Source: an uncultured Prevotella sp. (GTDB lineage: Bacteria; Bacteroidota; Bacteroidia; Bacteroidales; Bacteroidaceae). Taken from it: 6,201 bases of DNA. The stretch spans positions 1 through 6,201 of the forward strand of contig CAKOVA010000093.1 of NCBI GenBank assembly GCA_934120735.1, in the 5' to 3' direction. The position numbers were made by a program, and so were the translations under genes. Within the stretch, counting starts at the first letter, position 1; each line of letters starts with the position of its first letter. Below are positions 1 through 6,201 of the stretch, piece by piece. Below the pieces are notes generated by a model. The model searched no databases. It saw nothing but the letters and a program-made list of their open reading frames with translations, and was not told the DNA's origin.

Positions 1-10
1 ACTTACCCAT
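1..10 (-). CDS. Start of the next gene, probably ExbD-like (partial)
   Basis: An ATG on the minus strand at 10-8 is followed by GGT, AAG and one more base, reading Met-Gly-Lys before the window ends. It lies 31 bases after the exbB stop, a typical operon spacing, and has an AT-rich leader like the other starts here. In Bacteroidetes exbB is normally followed by one or two exbD genes, whose products often begin Met-Gly-Lys or Met-Gly-Arg. The ExbD assignment therefore rests on gene order and three codons only. Sequence to the left of this window would settle it. Confidence 0.4.
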
Positions 11-41
11 AACTGAATAATTTTTAAAGGGTTAGCAAAAA

Positions 42-863
42 TTAAGCTTCTGGATGCTTTTCTTCGAATGTGTGAGCGATTGTGTAACCAATCTCGTCCA
101 TTGCAAATGTTAACTTGTCAATCTTGTTGGTGAAGTAGTTGTAAGAAACTACAGAGAACCAAGATGTAGCAATACCAGAAGCTGTATTTACCAAGGCCTC
201 AGAAATACCAGTAGAAAGTGCCATAGAGTCTGCACCACCACCAGCTGCCAAAGCTGCGAACGAACGAATCATACCAAGCACGGTTCCGAACAAAGCGGTA
301 AGTGTACCCAATGTTACGATCGTAGCGATAATCGGCAAGTTCATCGTCATGGTAGGCATTTCAAGTGCGGTAGCCTCATCATGTGAGTTCTGAATGGTAG
401 CCACTTTCTCTTTCAACTTGATATTTGTTGTTTCCATCTCTCTGTAAGACTTCAAGTCAGCTAATACCACGTTAGCTACAGAACCACCCTGCTTGTGGCA
501 AAGCTCTTCTGCCTTGGCGATGTCACCATTTCTCAGAGCTGCCTTTACGTTTTCTGTGAATTTGGTCACGCTACCCTTACCTGAGCAAGCGCTGATAGCA
601 ATCCAACGCTCAACAGACATTGCAATTACGGTACACAACAAACCAAAGATAATAGGTACAACCCATCCACCTTTGTACACGGTGCCCAACATATTCAGAG
701 GATGACCTGCGCGATCGCCGTTAGCGAAGTTAGCTGGATCACCAAGAATAAAGTTGTAGAATGCCCATCCTACAATGAATGCCAAGATAATGATAATAAA
801 CGCATGTCTAACGCCCTGAAAGCCCTTAGACTTCTTTTGAGGGGCTGCTTTTGTTGTTGCCAT
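42..863 (-). CDS. exbB: ExbB/TolQ/MotA-family proton channel protein
   Basis: This 273-residue inner-membrane protein belongs to the MotA/TolQ/ExbB proton-channel family. ExbB with ExbD uses the proton gradient to drive TonB and so energise outer-membrane receptors. Hydrophobic segments lie at about residues 20-40, 66-86, 174-199 and 218-243. The second ends in the Glu-Arg-Trp (85-87) typical after the first helix of the family core. The last two carry the signature: LFGTVLGMIRSF (191-202) and SEALVNTASGIA (221-232), whose Thr194 and Thr227 match the channel-lining threonines of E. coli ExbB (Thr148, Thr181). The helix at 20-40 is additional to the usual three and is common in Bacteroidetes homologues. 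The basic N-terminus (Lys-rich, residues 5-14) suggests a cytoplasmic start. The start codon has an A/T-rich leader without a Shine-Dalgarno site. The family is certain; ExbB rather than TolQ is inferred from the likely downstream exbD. Confidence 0.93.
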   Translation of the reverse strand: MATTKAAPQKKSKGFQGVRHAFIIIILAFIVGWAFYNFILGDPANFANGDRAGHPLNMLGTVYKGGWVVPIIFGLLCTVIAMSVERWIAISACSGKGSVTKFTENVKAALRNGDIAKAEELCHKQGGSVANVVLADLKSYREMETTNIKLKEKVATIQNSHDEATALEMPTMTMNLPIIATIVTLGTLTALFGTVLGMIRSFAALAAGGGADSMALSTGISEALVNTASGIATSWFSVVSYNYFTNKIDKLTFAMDEIGYTIAHTFEEKHPEA

Positions 864-980
864 AATTTAAAAATTTTAATTTTTGGTTATTAATAATTTA
901 AGTTGTTTATATGCTTAATCGTTTTTCAAGTTTTCCCTCATCCTCATCCAAGAAGGAGATTTACTTTGGGTTTAATATCG

Positions 981-988
981 CAAAGATA
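981..988 (-). promoter_or_regulatory. Candidate exbB promoter, -7 box
   Basis: The minus strand reads TATCTTTG here, an exact match to the Bacteroidetes -7 consensus TAnnTTTG. No good -33 TTTG lies at the usual 19-21 base distance; the nearest candidate is TTTCG at 1016-1012, slightly too far. Transcription from here would give a leader of roughly 110 bases before the exbB start at 863. That leader is very AT-rich and holds the perfect 10-base palindrome TTATTAATAA at 887-896. The 216-base gap from the aminotransferase gene supports an independent promoter for exbB. Confidence 0.5.
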
Positions 989-1079
989 TATAATTTATAG
1001 ATAAATCTTTACGAAATTAAGAAGTTTTAACGAGTGTTTTTTTACTTTTTCTTGCAATTTATCTCCGTTTGCGACTTCA

Positions 1080-2273
1080 TTATTTCAATTTTGCGAGAGC
1101 ATCTTTCATTCTCTTGAGTGCTTCCCGAATGTTTTCATCGCTGGTAGCATAGCTCATGCGTATGCACTCGGAATCGCCAAAGGCATCACCGCCCACAGTT
1201 GCAACGTGGCTTGTTTCAAGCAGATACATAGCCAGGTCGGTGGCACTGTTGATGGTTTGTTGACCGTCACTCTTACCAAAATAACTGCTGCACTTGGGGA
1301 ATAGATAGAAAGCACCTTGTGGCTCATTCACCTCAAAACCATCAATCTCTTTTGCCAACTGTACAATCAAATCTCTTCTGCGTTGAAAAGCCTGACGCAT
1401 TTCCTCCACACATGCTTGCTCTGTGACATAAGCTGCAAGCGCGGCACGCTGACTCACCGAGCACGGTCCGCTGGTGTATTGTCCTTGCAGCTTGTTACAG
1501 CCTTTCACAATCCATTCGGGAGCGGCGATGTAGCCTATTCTCCAACCCGTCATGGCGTAAGCCTTTGAAACGCCATTAACGAGAATGGTACGTTCCTTCA
1601 TGCCGGGAAACTGTGCGATGCTCTCGTGTTGACCGATGTAGTTGATGTGCTCGTAAATTTCATCAGCCAGCACAAACATGTCTTCATGCCTTTTGATTAC
1701 GTTGGCCAGTTGCTCCAGTTCCTCCTTTGAGTAAACACTTCCGGTAGGATTGCTGGGCGAGCAAAGTATCAACATGCGTGTTTTAGGCGTGATGGCAGCT
1801 TCCAACTGCTCGGGCGTCATCTTGAAGTTCTGTTCAAAACCAGCCTTAACAATCACCGGATTTCCACCTGCCAGTTTGACCATCTGTGGGTAGCTCACCC
1901 AATAAGGTGCAGGGATAATCACCTCGTCCCCATCGTCAACCAACGCCATCAGCGTGTTACAAACGCTCTGCTTGGCACCATTGGACACCATAATCTCTGC
2001 GGTATCGTAGCTGAGTTGGTTTTCTCTTTGCAGCTTCTCTGCGATAGCTTTCCTCAAGTCGGGGTACCCTGGCACGGGAGAATACTTCGAGTAATTCTCC
2101 TCAATTGCTTGCTTTGCGGCCACCTTGATGTGGTCTGGCGTATTGAAATCAGGCTCCCCCACACTCATGTTAATCACATCGATGCCTTGAGCTTTCATCT
2201 CACTGCTCTTTTGCGACATAGCGAGTGTGGCTGAAGGGGCCAGACGGTTCAGACGGTTTGATAGGTGTGCCAT
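1080..2273 (-). CDS. aspC: PLP-dependent class I aminotransferase (aspartate aminotransferase type)
   Basis: This 397-residue cytoplasmic enzyme is a fold-type I aminotransferase, subgroup I-gamma, which usually transfers amino groups between aspartate and 2-oxoglutarate. Visible landmarks are SVGEPDFNTP (37-46) near the N-terminus, SNGAKQ (97-102) that grips the cofactor phosphate, and Tyr124-Trp125 for ring stacking. SPSNPTG follows at 172-178 with Asn175, then ADEIY (203-207) with Asp204 pairing to the pyridine nitrogen. SKAYAMTGWRIGY (236-248) carries the Schiff-base Lys237, and IRMSYA (371-376) has Arg372 for the substrate carboxylate. Length is normal for the family (about 390-400), with no signal peptide. 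The start is followed by the family-typical opening MAHLSNRL and preceded by a promoter with a short leader. Substrate choice cannot be read from sequence: related enzymes also accept prephenate or aromatic amino acids, so the aspC symbol is a best guess. Confidence 0.93.
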   Translation of the reverse strand: MAHLSNRLNRLAPSATLAMSQKSSEMKAQGIDVINMSVGEPDFNTPDHIKVAAKQAIEENYSKYSPVPGYPDLRKAIAEKLQRENQLSYDTAEIMVSNGAKQSVCNTLMALVDDGDEVIIPAPYWVSYPQMVKLAGGNPVIVKAGFEQNFKMTPEQLEAAITPKTRMLILCSPSNPTGSVYSKEELEQLANVIKRHEDMFVLADEIYEHINYIGQHESIAQFPGMKERTILVNGVSKAYAMTGWRIGYIAAPEWIVKGCNKLQGQYTSGPCSVSQRAALAAYVTEQACVEEMRQAFQRRRDLIVQLAKEIDGFEVNEPQGAFYLFPKCSSYFGKSDGQQTINSATDLAMYLLETSHVATVGGDAFGDSECIRMSYATSDENIREALKRMKDALAKLK

Positions 2274-2302
2274 TTGTTTTACGATTGAATAGTTGTTGAT
2301 TG

Positions 2303-2334
2303 CAAAAGTAGCATTTTTATTCTTTGAAGCGAAA
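2303..2334 (-). promoter_or_regulatory. Candidate promoter for the aminotransferase gene
   Basis: The minus strand shows TACTTTTG at 2310-2303, an exact TAnnTTTG match. Nineteen bases upstream is TTTCG (2334-2330), a near match to the -33 TTTG element. Spacing fits the Bacteroidetes promoter rule. A transcript starting just downstream would have a leader of about 25 bases to the ATG at 2273. This is the best-formed promoter in the window and suggests that the aminotransferase can be transcribed independently of ribBA. Confidence 0.6.
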
Positions 2335-2353
2335 TAAAAGTGATATTATTTCA

Positions 2354-2372
2354 ACAAATGTTTTGCATTTGT
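2354..2372 (-). terminator. Weak hairpin after ribBA, possible terminator
   Basis: A perfect 7-base-pair stem (ACAAATG and CATTTGT) encloses a 5-base loop, beginning 13 bases after the ribBA stop codon. On the minus strand the stem is followed by TGAAATAATATC rather than a clean run of T, and the stem is AT-rich, so intrinsic termination would be weak. Its place between the ribBA stop and the aminotransferase promoter is what one would expect of a terminator. It may instead be an RNA 3'-end stabiliser or a chance palindrome. Confidence 0.3.
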
Positions 2373-2385
2373 AACATTCGGACAT

Positions 2386-3597
2386 TTATTTGAGGTGCAG
2401 TTTGTGCCCCATCCTCACCTGTTTGGTCTTCAGATAGCGCTCGTTGTATCGGTTGGGCGTCACCTCAATGGGTACGATTTCGGCAATTTCCAATCCGTAT
2501 GCTTCCAGTCCAACGCGCTTTACGGGATTGTTGGTCAACAGTCGCATCTTGCGTACGCCCAAATGACGCAGCATCTGCGCACCGCAGCCATAGTCCCTCT
2601 CATCGGGTTTGAACCCCAAGTGTATGTTGGCATCCACGGTATCGTAACCTTCTTCTTGCAACTTATAGGCTGCCACCTTATTCATAAGGCCGATGCCGCG
2701 ACCTTCTTGCTGCATGTAGATAACAACACCTTTCCCCTCTTTCTCAATCAATTCCATTGACTTCTGCAGCTGCTGACCACAGTCACAACGCAAACTTCCC
2801 AGAGTATCGCCCGTGGCACAAGACGAGTGCACGCGAACCAGCACCGGTTCGTCCCGTTCCCACTTGCCTTTCACCAAAGCCATGTGTTCCAAGCCGTTGC
2901 TCTGTTGCCTGAAAGGTATGAGGTGAAAATGCCCGTATCGGGTGGGCATGTCTACTTCGTCGCCCACTTCGATGATTGATTCCTTTTCCAGTCTGTAGGC
3001 GATGAGGTCAGCGATGGTGATGATTTTAATTCCCCACTCCGTGGCTAACTTTTGCAATTCGGGCATGCGAGCCATGGAGCCATCTTCGTTCATGATTTCC
3101 ATCAGGGCCCCGGCAGGGTAAAGTCCGGCCAATCGGCACAGGTCTACGGTAGCCTCTGTATGTCCACAGCGCCTCAACACACCATTGTCTTGCGCATACA
3201 GCGGATTGATGTGTCCCGGTCTGCCAAACGTCTGTGGGGTGGATGTTGGGTCGGCAAGTGCGAGGATGGTGGCTGCCCTGTCATGAGCCGAAACACCCGT
3301 AGTGCATCCTTCCAGTTTGTCTACGGTCACGGTAAATGGGGTTCCCAGCATCGACGTGTTGTCTGTCACCTGATGCGGAAGATCCAACTCCTCGCACCTG
3401 GACAACGTGATGGGGGCGCAAAGCACGCCACGGGCGTGTTTCAGCATGAAGTTCACCTTCTCGGGAGTAATCTTCTCTGCTGCGATAATGAGATCGCCTT
3501 CGTTCTCTCTGTCTTCATCGTCCACAACGATGACGAACTTTCCTTCCTTGAAATCTTTGAGCGCATCCTCGATGCTGGCCAGTTTAAAGTTTTCCAT
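2386..3597 (-). CDS. ribBA: Bifunctional DHBP synthase / GTP cyclohydrolase II
   Basis: This 403-residue cytoplasmic fusion supplies both precursors of riboflavin. The N-terminal half (about 1-203) is 3,4-dihydroxy-2-butanone-4-phosphate synthase, acting on ribulose 5-phosphate. It shows the acidic metal loop [11 protein letters not shown] (26-36), GVSAHDRA (101-108), RPGHINPL (126-133) and GHTEA (145-149). The C-terminal half (about 206-403) is GTP cyclohydrolase II, which opens GTP to the pyrimidine precursor. It has zinc ligands Cys260, Cys271 and Cys273 in the SLRCDCG region, then EGRGIGL (298-304), DERDYG (332-337) and LLTNNPVK (353-360). Every key motif of both domains is present and length is normal, so both activities should be intact. 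The start lies 29 bases after the permease stop, suggesting co-transcription. That gap is too short for an FMN riboswitch, and I see none inside it. Confidence 0.97.
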   Translation of the reverse strand: MENFKLASIEDALKDFKEGKFVIVVDDEDRENEGDLIIAAEKITPEKVNFMLKHARGVLCAPITLSRCEELDLPHQVTDNTSMLGTPFTVTVDKLEGCTTGVSAHDRAATILALADPTSTPQTFGRPGHINPLYAQDNGVLRRCGHTEATVDLCRLAGLYPAGALMEIMNEDGSMARMPELQKLATEWGIKIITIADLIAYRLEKESIIEVGDEVDMPTRYGHFHLIPFRQQSNGLEHMALVKGKWERDEPVLVRVHSSCATGDTLGSLRCDCGQQLQKSMELIEKEGKGVVIYMQQEGRGIGLMNKVAAYKLQEEGYDTVDANIHLGFKPDERDYGCGAQMLRHLGVRKMRLLTNNPVKRVGLEAYGLEIAEIVPIEVTPNRYNERYLKTKQVRMGHKLHLK

Positions 3598-3602
3598 ATT
3601 CG

Positions 3603-3616
3603 TATATAGCTATATA
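3603..3616. repeat. 14-base perfect palindrome between the permease gene and ribBA
   Basis: TATATAGCTATATA is fully self-complementary and occupies about half of the 29-base gap between the permease stop and the ribBA start. It could be a local promoter element, an operator, or a weak hairpin near the ribBA start. No full TAnnTTTG box accompanies it. An AT-only palindrome of this length in such a short gap is noticeable but could be chance. Confidence 0.4.
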
Positions 3617-3626
3617 TAAAGAGGTG

Positions 3627-5534
3627 TTATTTTGAATGAACTATTTTCGTAATTTGCTCGGTCACCGCATCATTTGTCTGCACGATTTGTTTGAGATCGC
3701 GCAGCAGCCGAATCCTAAATCGCCACATTCTGAGGTAGAAGAACAGTCCTAGCGGGATGATGACAGCCGAAACGATGTTCAGCCACTTGCGCTCGAAGGG
3801 ACGCGTGTGGGCCTTTACAGCCAGCACGGGATAGTTGTTCAGCTCACTCAAAATCACTCTATCGCGGGTGTTCGTGAGGTCATCTATCACTTTTTCAAGC
3901 TCATCGCTGATGCGTTCCACCTCGTGGTCGGGCTGGTATCTAAAGAACACCTGCACCACGTTGGGCAGCGATTTCAGCCGATGTTCCTCGACATATCGTC
4001 TGATGTCATCGTTCATATTCAGCAGCAATTGCCTGTCTTCGAGATAGTTGGGATCTTCGATAATCACCTCCTTGCCGTATACATGGCACTTGGTTCGCCA
4101 GCCCAGCGCTTTCATAATAACGGCTTTCCACTGATCGATGTTGAACACCATGGAGTCGCGGTTGGCCTTGTATGTAACAAAGCCCGCCAAGGGGATGAGC
4201 ACCGCAGGAGCCAGACCTTTGCCAAATTCCACCGTCCACATGTCGCCACGCGCCATTCGGTAGCCCGTGTTGTCAAGAAGGTGGTACACGATGAAGACCA
4301 GCACCGACACAATCACGGGGATGCCCAGTCCTCCTTTCCGGATGATGGCACCCAGCGGCGCGCCAATGAAAAAGAAGATGATGCACGACAGGGCCAGCAT
4401 GAACTTGTTGATCATCTCAATATGATGCTCCCGGAGCAGCCTGTCGCCGTCACTGGTAATCATGCTTCTGAAGTTAAGCTCGGTCACCTCCGATTGAACA
4501 GAACTGAGTGCCATGTTCACTGCGCTCAACTTCTGGTCTTTGGTTAATTTGTTGTATAGCGAGTCAAAATGGTATGTTTTGCCTTGCGCTAATTTCACAG
4601 CAGCCAGCGAATCTCTTTTGTTGACTTTCGGAATGCGGTAGTACATTCGTTGCGCATCGTCATAGATGCTGCGCCCCACGCTGTCGTACGTCATGTTGAG
4701 TGAGTCGATGCCCGAAGTGAGTTGTGACAAACTTTTTGATTTGGCGTTGTTGGACAGCGCAGCGGCATCGGTCATGTTAAAATCGCCATCGTAGTCGAGC
4801 ACGATTCGTTTGTCGGCAAAGGTCTCTCTGCGGTAAGGAATGCTGGCACTGGCGCCCAGTTCCTGCGACTGCATGTTCTCAAACCATTCGCCACTCCACA
4901 GGGTCAGCAGCAGATGCTTCTTGTCGGCCGTAGCCTGGAGCATGCCCGAATCGGCCAGAATGATGGCTTGGTCCTCGTAGCTGCCCGTCATCCTGTAAAT
5001 CATGATGCCGTACAACTTGCCGGTGTCCATGTCTTTTTTTTGCACGTAAAGATTGCTGTTGGGGATGCCATCGTAGAAGATGCCTTCCGGAATCTCAAGC
5101 TCCGGGTTCTTCTGCGACATCGAAATCATCAGCTGGGCCATCTTCATGTTAGCGCTGGGGCCTACGTAGTTTTGAAAGTAAAAAGAACAAAAGCAAACCA
5201 CAACCGAGATGACGATGAGCGAACGAAAGGTACGCATGGTTGATATGCCCGCCGACTTGATGGCCGTGAGCTCGCTACTCTCGCCTAAATTGCCAAACGT
5301 GATGAGGGACGCCAGCAAGATGGCCAACGGAAAAGCCTGTGGAACAAGAGCCAAGCCCATGTACCAAAAAAACTGTGCCATGACCTCCATAGACAGTCCT
5401 TTGCCGATGAGCACGTCGACATACCTCCACAAGAACTGCATCATCAGTACAAACTGACAGATGAAGAAGGCCCCGGCAAACAGCAGCCCAAATTGCTTGG
5501 CTATGAATAAATCTAATTTCTTGATACGAAACAT
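3627..5534 (-). CDS. LptF/LptG (YjgP/YjgQ) family permease
   Basis: This 635-residue inner-membrane protein belongs to the LptF/LptG family, the membrane subunits that with the LptB ATPase extract lipopolysaccharide for transport to the outer membrane. The family layout is visible: three helices at about 13-35, 55-80 and 103-122, a large periplasmic domain (about 123-373), then three more helices at 375-395, 403-422 and 437-457. GNLGESSELTAIKSAGIS (81-98) is the conserved cytoplasmic loop that contacts the ATPase. Two parts exceed the usual length of about 360 residues. The periplasmic part holds a polar insert (about 255-350). After the sixth helix comes a roughly 175-residue tail with a charged, probably helical stretch (535-560) and a seventh hydrophobic segment (583-602). 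Long versions occur in Bacteroidetes. Whether it acts as LptF or LptG is not decidable here, so no symbol is given. The ATG at 5534 has a hydrophobic helix close behind and a candidate promoter upstream. Confidence 0.92.
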   Translation of the reverse strand: MFRIKKLDLFIAKQFGLLFAGAFFICQFVLMMQFLWRYVDVLIGKGLSMEVMAQFFWYMGLALVPQAFPLAILLASLITFGNLGESSELTAIKSAGISTMRTFRSLIVISVVVCFCSFYFQNYVGPSANMKMAQLMISMSQKNPELEIPEGIFYDGIPNSNLYVQKKDMDTGKLYGIMIYRMTGSYEDQAIILADSGMLQATADKKHLLLTLWSGEWFENMQSQELGASASIPYRRETFADKRIVLDYDGDFNMTDAAALSNNAKSKSLSQLTSGIDSLNMTYDSVGRSIYDDAQRMYYRIPKVNKRDSLAAVKLAQGKTYHFDSLYNKLTKDQKLSAVNMALSSVQSEVTELNFRSMITSDGDRLLREHHIEMINKFMLALSCIIFFFIGAPLGAIIRKGGLGIPVIVSVLVFIVYHLLDNTGYRMARGDMWTVEFGKGLAPAVLIPLAGFVTYKANRDSMVFNIDQWKAVIMKALGWRTKCHVYGKEVIIEDPNYLEDRQLLLNMNDDIRRYVEEHRLKSLPNVVQVFFRYQPDHEVERISDELEKVIDDLTNTRDRVILSELNNYPVLAVKAHTRPFERKWLNIVSAVIIPLGLFFYLRMWRFRIRLLRDLKQIVQTNDAVTEQITKIVHSK

Positions 5535-5548
5535 CTAAGCCCTTGATA

Positions 5549-5569
5549 TGTTGTACACGTGTACGAACA
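5549..5569. promoter_or_regulatory. Dyad in the permease leader, possible operator or hairpin
   Basis: GTACACGTGTAC (5553-5564) is a perfect 12-base palindrome. Outer arms tgtt (5549-5552) and aaca (5566-5569) extend it to 16 paired bases with a single unpaired G at 5565. It lies between the candidate -7 box at 5575-5582 and the start codon at 5534, so it would fall at or just after the transcription start. It could bind a dimeric repressor or fold as a hairpin at the mRNA 5' end. No known regulator site is assigned. Confidence 0.45.
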
Positions 5570-5574
5570 ATGTG

Positions 5575-5582
5575 CAAAAATA
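5575..5582 (-). promoter_or_regulatory. Candidate -7 box for the permease-ribBA unit
   Basis: The minus strand reads TATTTTTG, an exact match to TAnnTTTG, about 40 bases before the permease ATG. No convincing -33 TTTG is found 19-21 bases further upstream, and the surroundings are A/T-rich, so a chance match is possible. Position before the first gene of a likely two-gene transcript, after a 563-base non-coding gap, favours a real promoter. Confidence 0.4.
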
Positions 5583-5663
5583 ACATAAAAAAATAAGATA
5601 TACTCCTATTTTCGCTTTTTTAAGCATGATACCGCCTTGGAGCTTTCATTTAACAACTAACTA

Positions 5664-5745
5664 CAAAGCGAAAAAAATCAGTCATCCTTTGCTTACTACC
5701 GCCTCAAAATTACAAACGAAGCGAATATGGCATCCTGCTCACCAA
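5664..5745. repeat. Two degenerate direct repeats with AAGCGAA core
   Basis: AAGCGAA at 5666-5672 and at 5719-5725 are each followed by CATCCT (5683 and 5731) and then by GCT and AC in the same order. The first copy carries small extra stretches between the shared blocks. A third AAGCGAA at 5786-5792 lacks the CATCCT block. The order of shared blocks suggests an old duplication, but base identity outside the blocks is low. Confidence 0.35.
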
Positions 5746-5801
5746 CAGAAAACCACAATGACATCTCGTTTTTTTACAACAAAAGAAGCGAAAGAATCTA
5801 A

Positions 5802-5983
5802 AAAACATTGCCGTAATAAACATTTCACGAAAGAACGTTCCATTCTATCTAAAAACACGAAAACCATTGTTGCAGCCTCACTCGTTTGACGAATAAGCGG
5901 AGAGACACTCCAGCGCATTGATTTTCGTTCTTTTCGTCAGAACGTTTACGTTCTTTGGTTTCTTGATGTCACGGCAACATTTT
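5802..5983. repeat. Large imperfect inverted repeat (arms about 68 bases)
   Basis: The arm at 5802-5869 pairs with the reverse complement of 5916-5983 across a 46-base spacer. Anchor matches occur in the same order: AAAAnnTTGCCGT (5802-5814 with 5971-5983), a perfect 9-base AAAGAACGT (5830-5838 with 5948-5956), and CGAAAAnCAnTG (5858-5869 with 5916-5927). By hand alignment about two thirds of positions pair, with one-base shifts between anchors. The middle of each arm pairs poorly. It could be a decayed miniature transposable element or a long RNA hairpin. Confidence 0.45.
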
Positions 5984-6097
5984 CGTGTTTTCTGTTTATT
6001 TCATTGTTGATTTCTTCTACGCTGTATAAAACTACAAAACACAGCATTTTTTAATAAAATTCAGCTAAAAATTTCTGGATAGTTTAAAATAAGCGAT

Positions 6098-6201
6098 TTA
6101 TGAATGCTTCTCCTCAATAGAGGTAATGACTTGCGTAGAATCAACGATAATGTAGCTCAAGTCTTTAACCTCATGCATTTCTTCAAAAATAACCATAGGA
6201 G
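6098..6201 (-). CDS. C-terminal end of an unidentified protein (partial)
   Basis: A minus-strand frame enters from the right edge and stays open for 33 codons to a TAA at 6100-6098. It ends VKDLSYIIVDSTQVITSIEE followed by Lys-His-Ser. The other five frames across the stretch contain stops, and the residue mix, with alternating hydrophobic strands and acidic helix-like ends, looks like real protein. A Met lies near the edge, but no start signal precedes it, so this is taken as the tail of a longer gene. I do not recognise the family. It is transcribed in the same direction as the rest of the window, 563 bases upstream of the permease start. Confidence 0.5.
   Translation of the reverse strand, partial: PMVIFEEMHEVKDLSYIIVDSTQVITSIEEKHS

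Larger units (their letters stand above)
5535..6097. other. 563-base region without a credible gene
   Basis: No protein gene is supported here. The top strand is rich in A and C from about 5650 to 5870, then switches to T-rich from about 5920 to 6060, reflecting the large inverted repeat inside it. It holds the permease promoter and dyad at its left end, degenerate direct repeats at 5664-5745, and the inverted repeat at 5802-5983. No tRNA-like arms, CRISPR-like spacing, transposase remnant or recognised riboswitch is seen. It may be a decayed insertion or a structured non-coding region. Confidence 0.6.

Noticed and set aside
923..950. Repeated GATGAG units in the exbB leader (minus strand)
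   Set aside because: Only two adjacent copies exist, with no pairing partner or conserved context. This is consistent with chance.
3052..3609. Plus-strand open frame of 185 codons opposite ribBA
   Set aside because: It is antisense to the fully motif-supported DHBP synthase domain, with no promoter or recognisable domain.
3598..3626. Possible FMN riboswitch controlling ribBA
   Set aside because: The leader between the upstream stop codon and the start is only 29 bases, far shorter than an FMN aptamer, and contains none of its conserved segments.
3807..4547. Plus-strand open frame of 246 codons opposite the permease gene
   Set aside because: It lies entirely antisense to a well-supported conserved gene, has no family features, and its residue mix (rich in His, Gln and Val) is typical of the complement of a real coding frame.
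5626..5889. Plus-strand open frame of 87 codons in the gap
   Set aside because: Its translation is dominated by Lys, Thr, Ser and His from A/C-rich DNA. It overlaps the direct and inverted repeats, has no recognisable domain or promoter, and runs against all supported genes. It most likely reflects composition.
6021..6052. Stem GCTGT/ACAGC followed by six T on the plus strand, resembling a terminator
   Set aside because: The stem is only 5 base pairs with a 15-base loop, and no plus-strand gene needs ending there. In the minus direction used by the genes there is no T run after it.

Overview
The window looks like a chromosomal segment from a Bacteroidales bacterium, most likely Prevotella or a close relative. 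The grounds are the fused RibBA enzyme, the long Bacteroidetes-type ExbB and the 635-residue LptF/LptG-type permease. Start codons lack Shine-Dalgarno sites, and TAnnTTTG promoter boxes (the Bacteroidetes -7 element) lie upstream of three genes. The genus is inferred from protein character and was not tested by any search.

Every supported gene lies on the minus strand, so transcription runs from high to low coordinates. In that order the window holds: the last 33 codons of an unidentified protein (6098-6201); a 563-base stretch without a credible gene (5535-6097); an LptF/LptG-family lipopolysaccharide-export permease (3627-5534); ribBA for riboflavin synthesis, 29 bases further on (2386-3597); a class I PLP-dependent aminotransferase of the aspartate aminotransferase type (1080-2273); exbB, the proton-channel subunit of a TonB-type energy transducer (42-863); and probably the first three codons of the next gene, plausibly exbD (1-10).

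The permease and ribBA are close enough to be co-transcribed. The aminotransferase and exbB each have their own candidate promoter, so they probably form separate units. Most of the content is housekeeping: envelope assembly, flavin synthesis, amino-acid metabolism, and outer-membrane transport energised by ExbB. No mobile element, CRISPR array, tRNA, rRNA or defence system is visible.

The least ordinary DNA is the gap at 5535-6097. It contains an imperfect inverted repeat with two arms of about 68 bases (5802-5869 and 5916-5983) around a 46-base spacer, plus degenerate direct repeats carrying an AAGCGAA core. A compact dyad, GTACACGTGTAC, sits in the predicted leader of the permease gene. 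I see no clear evidence for a new multi-gene system.
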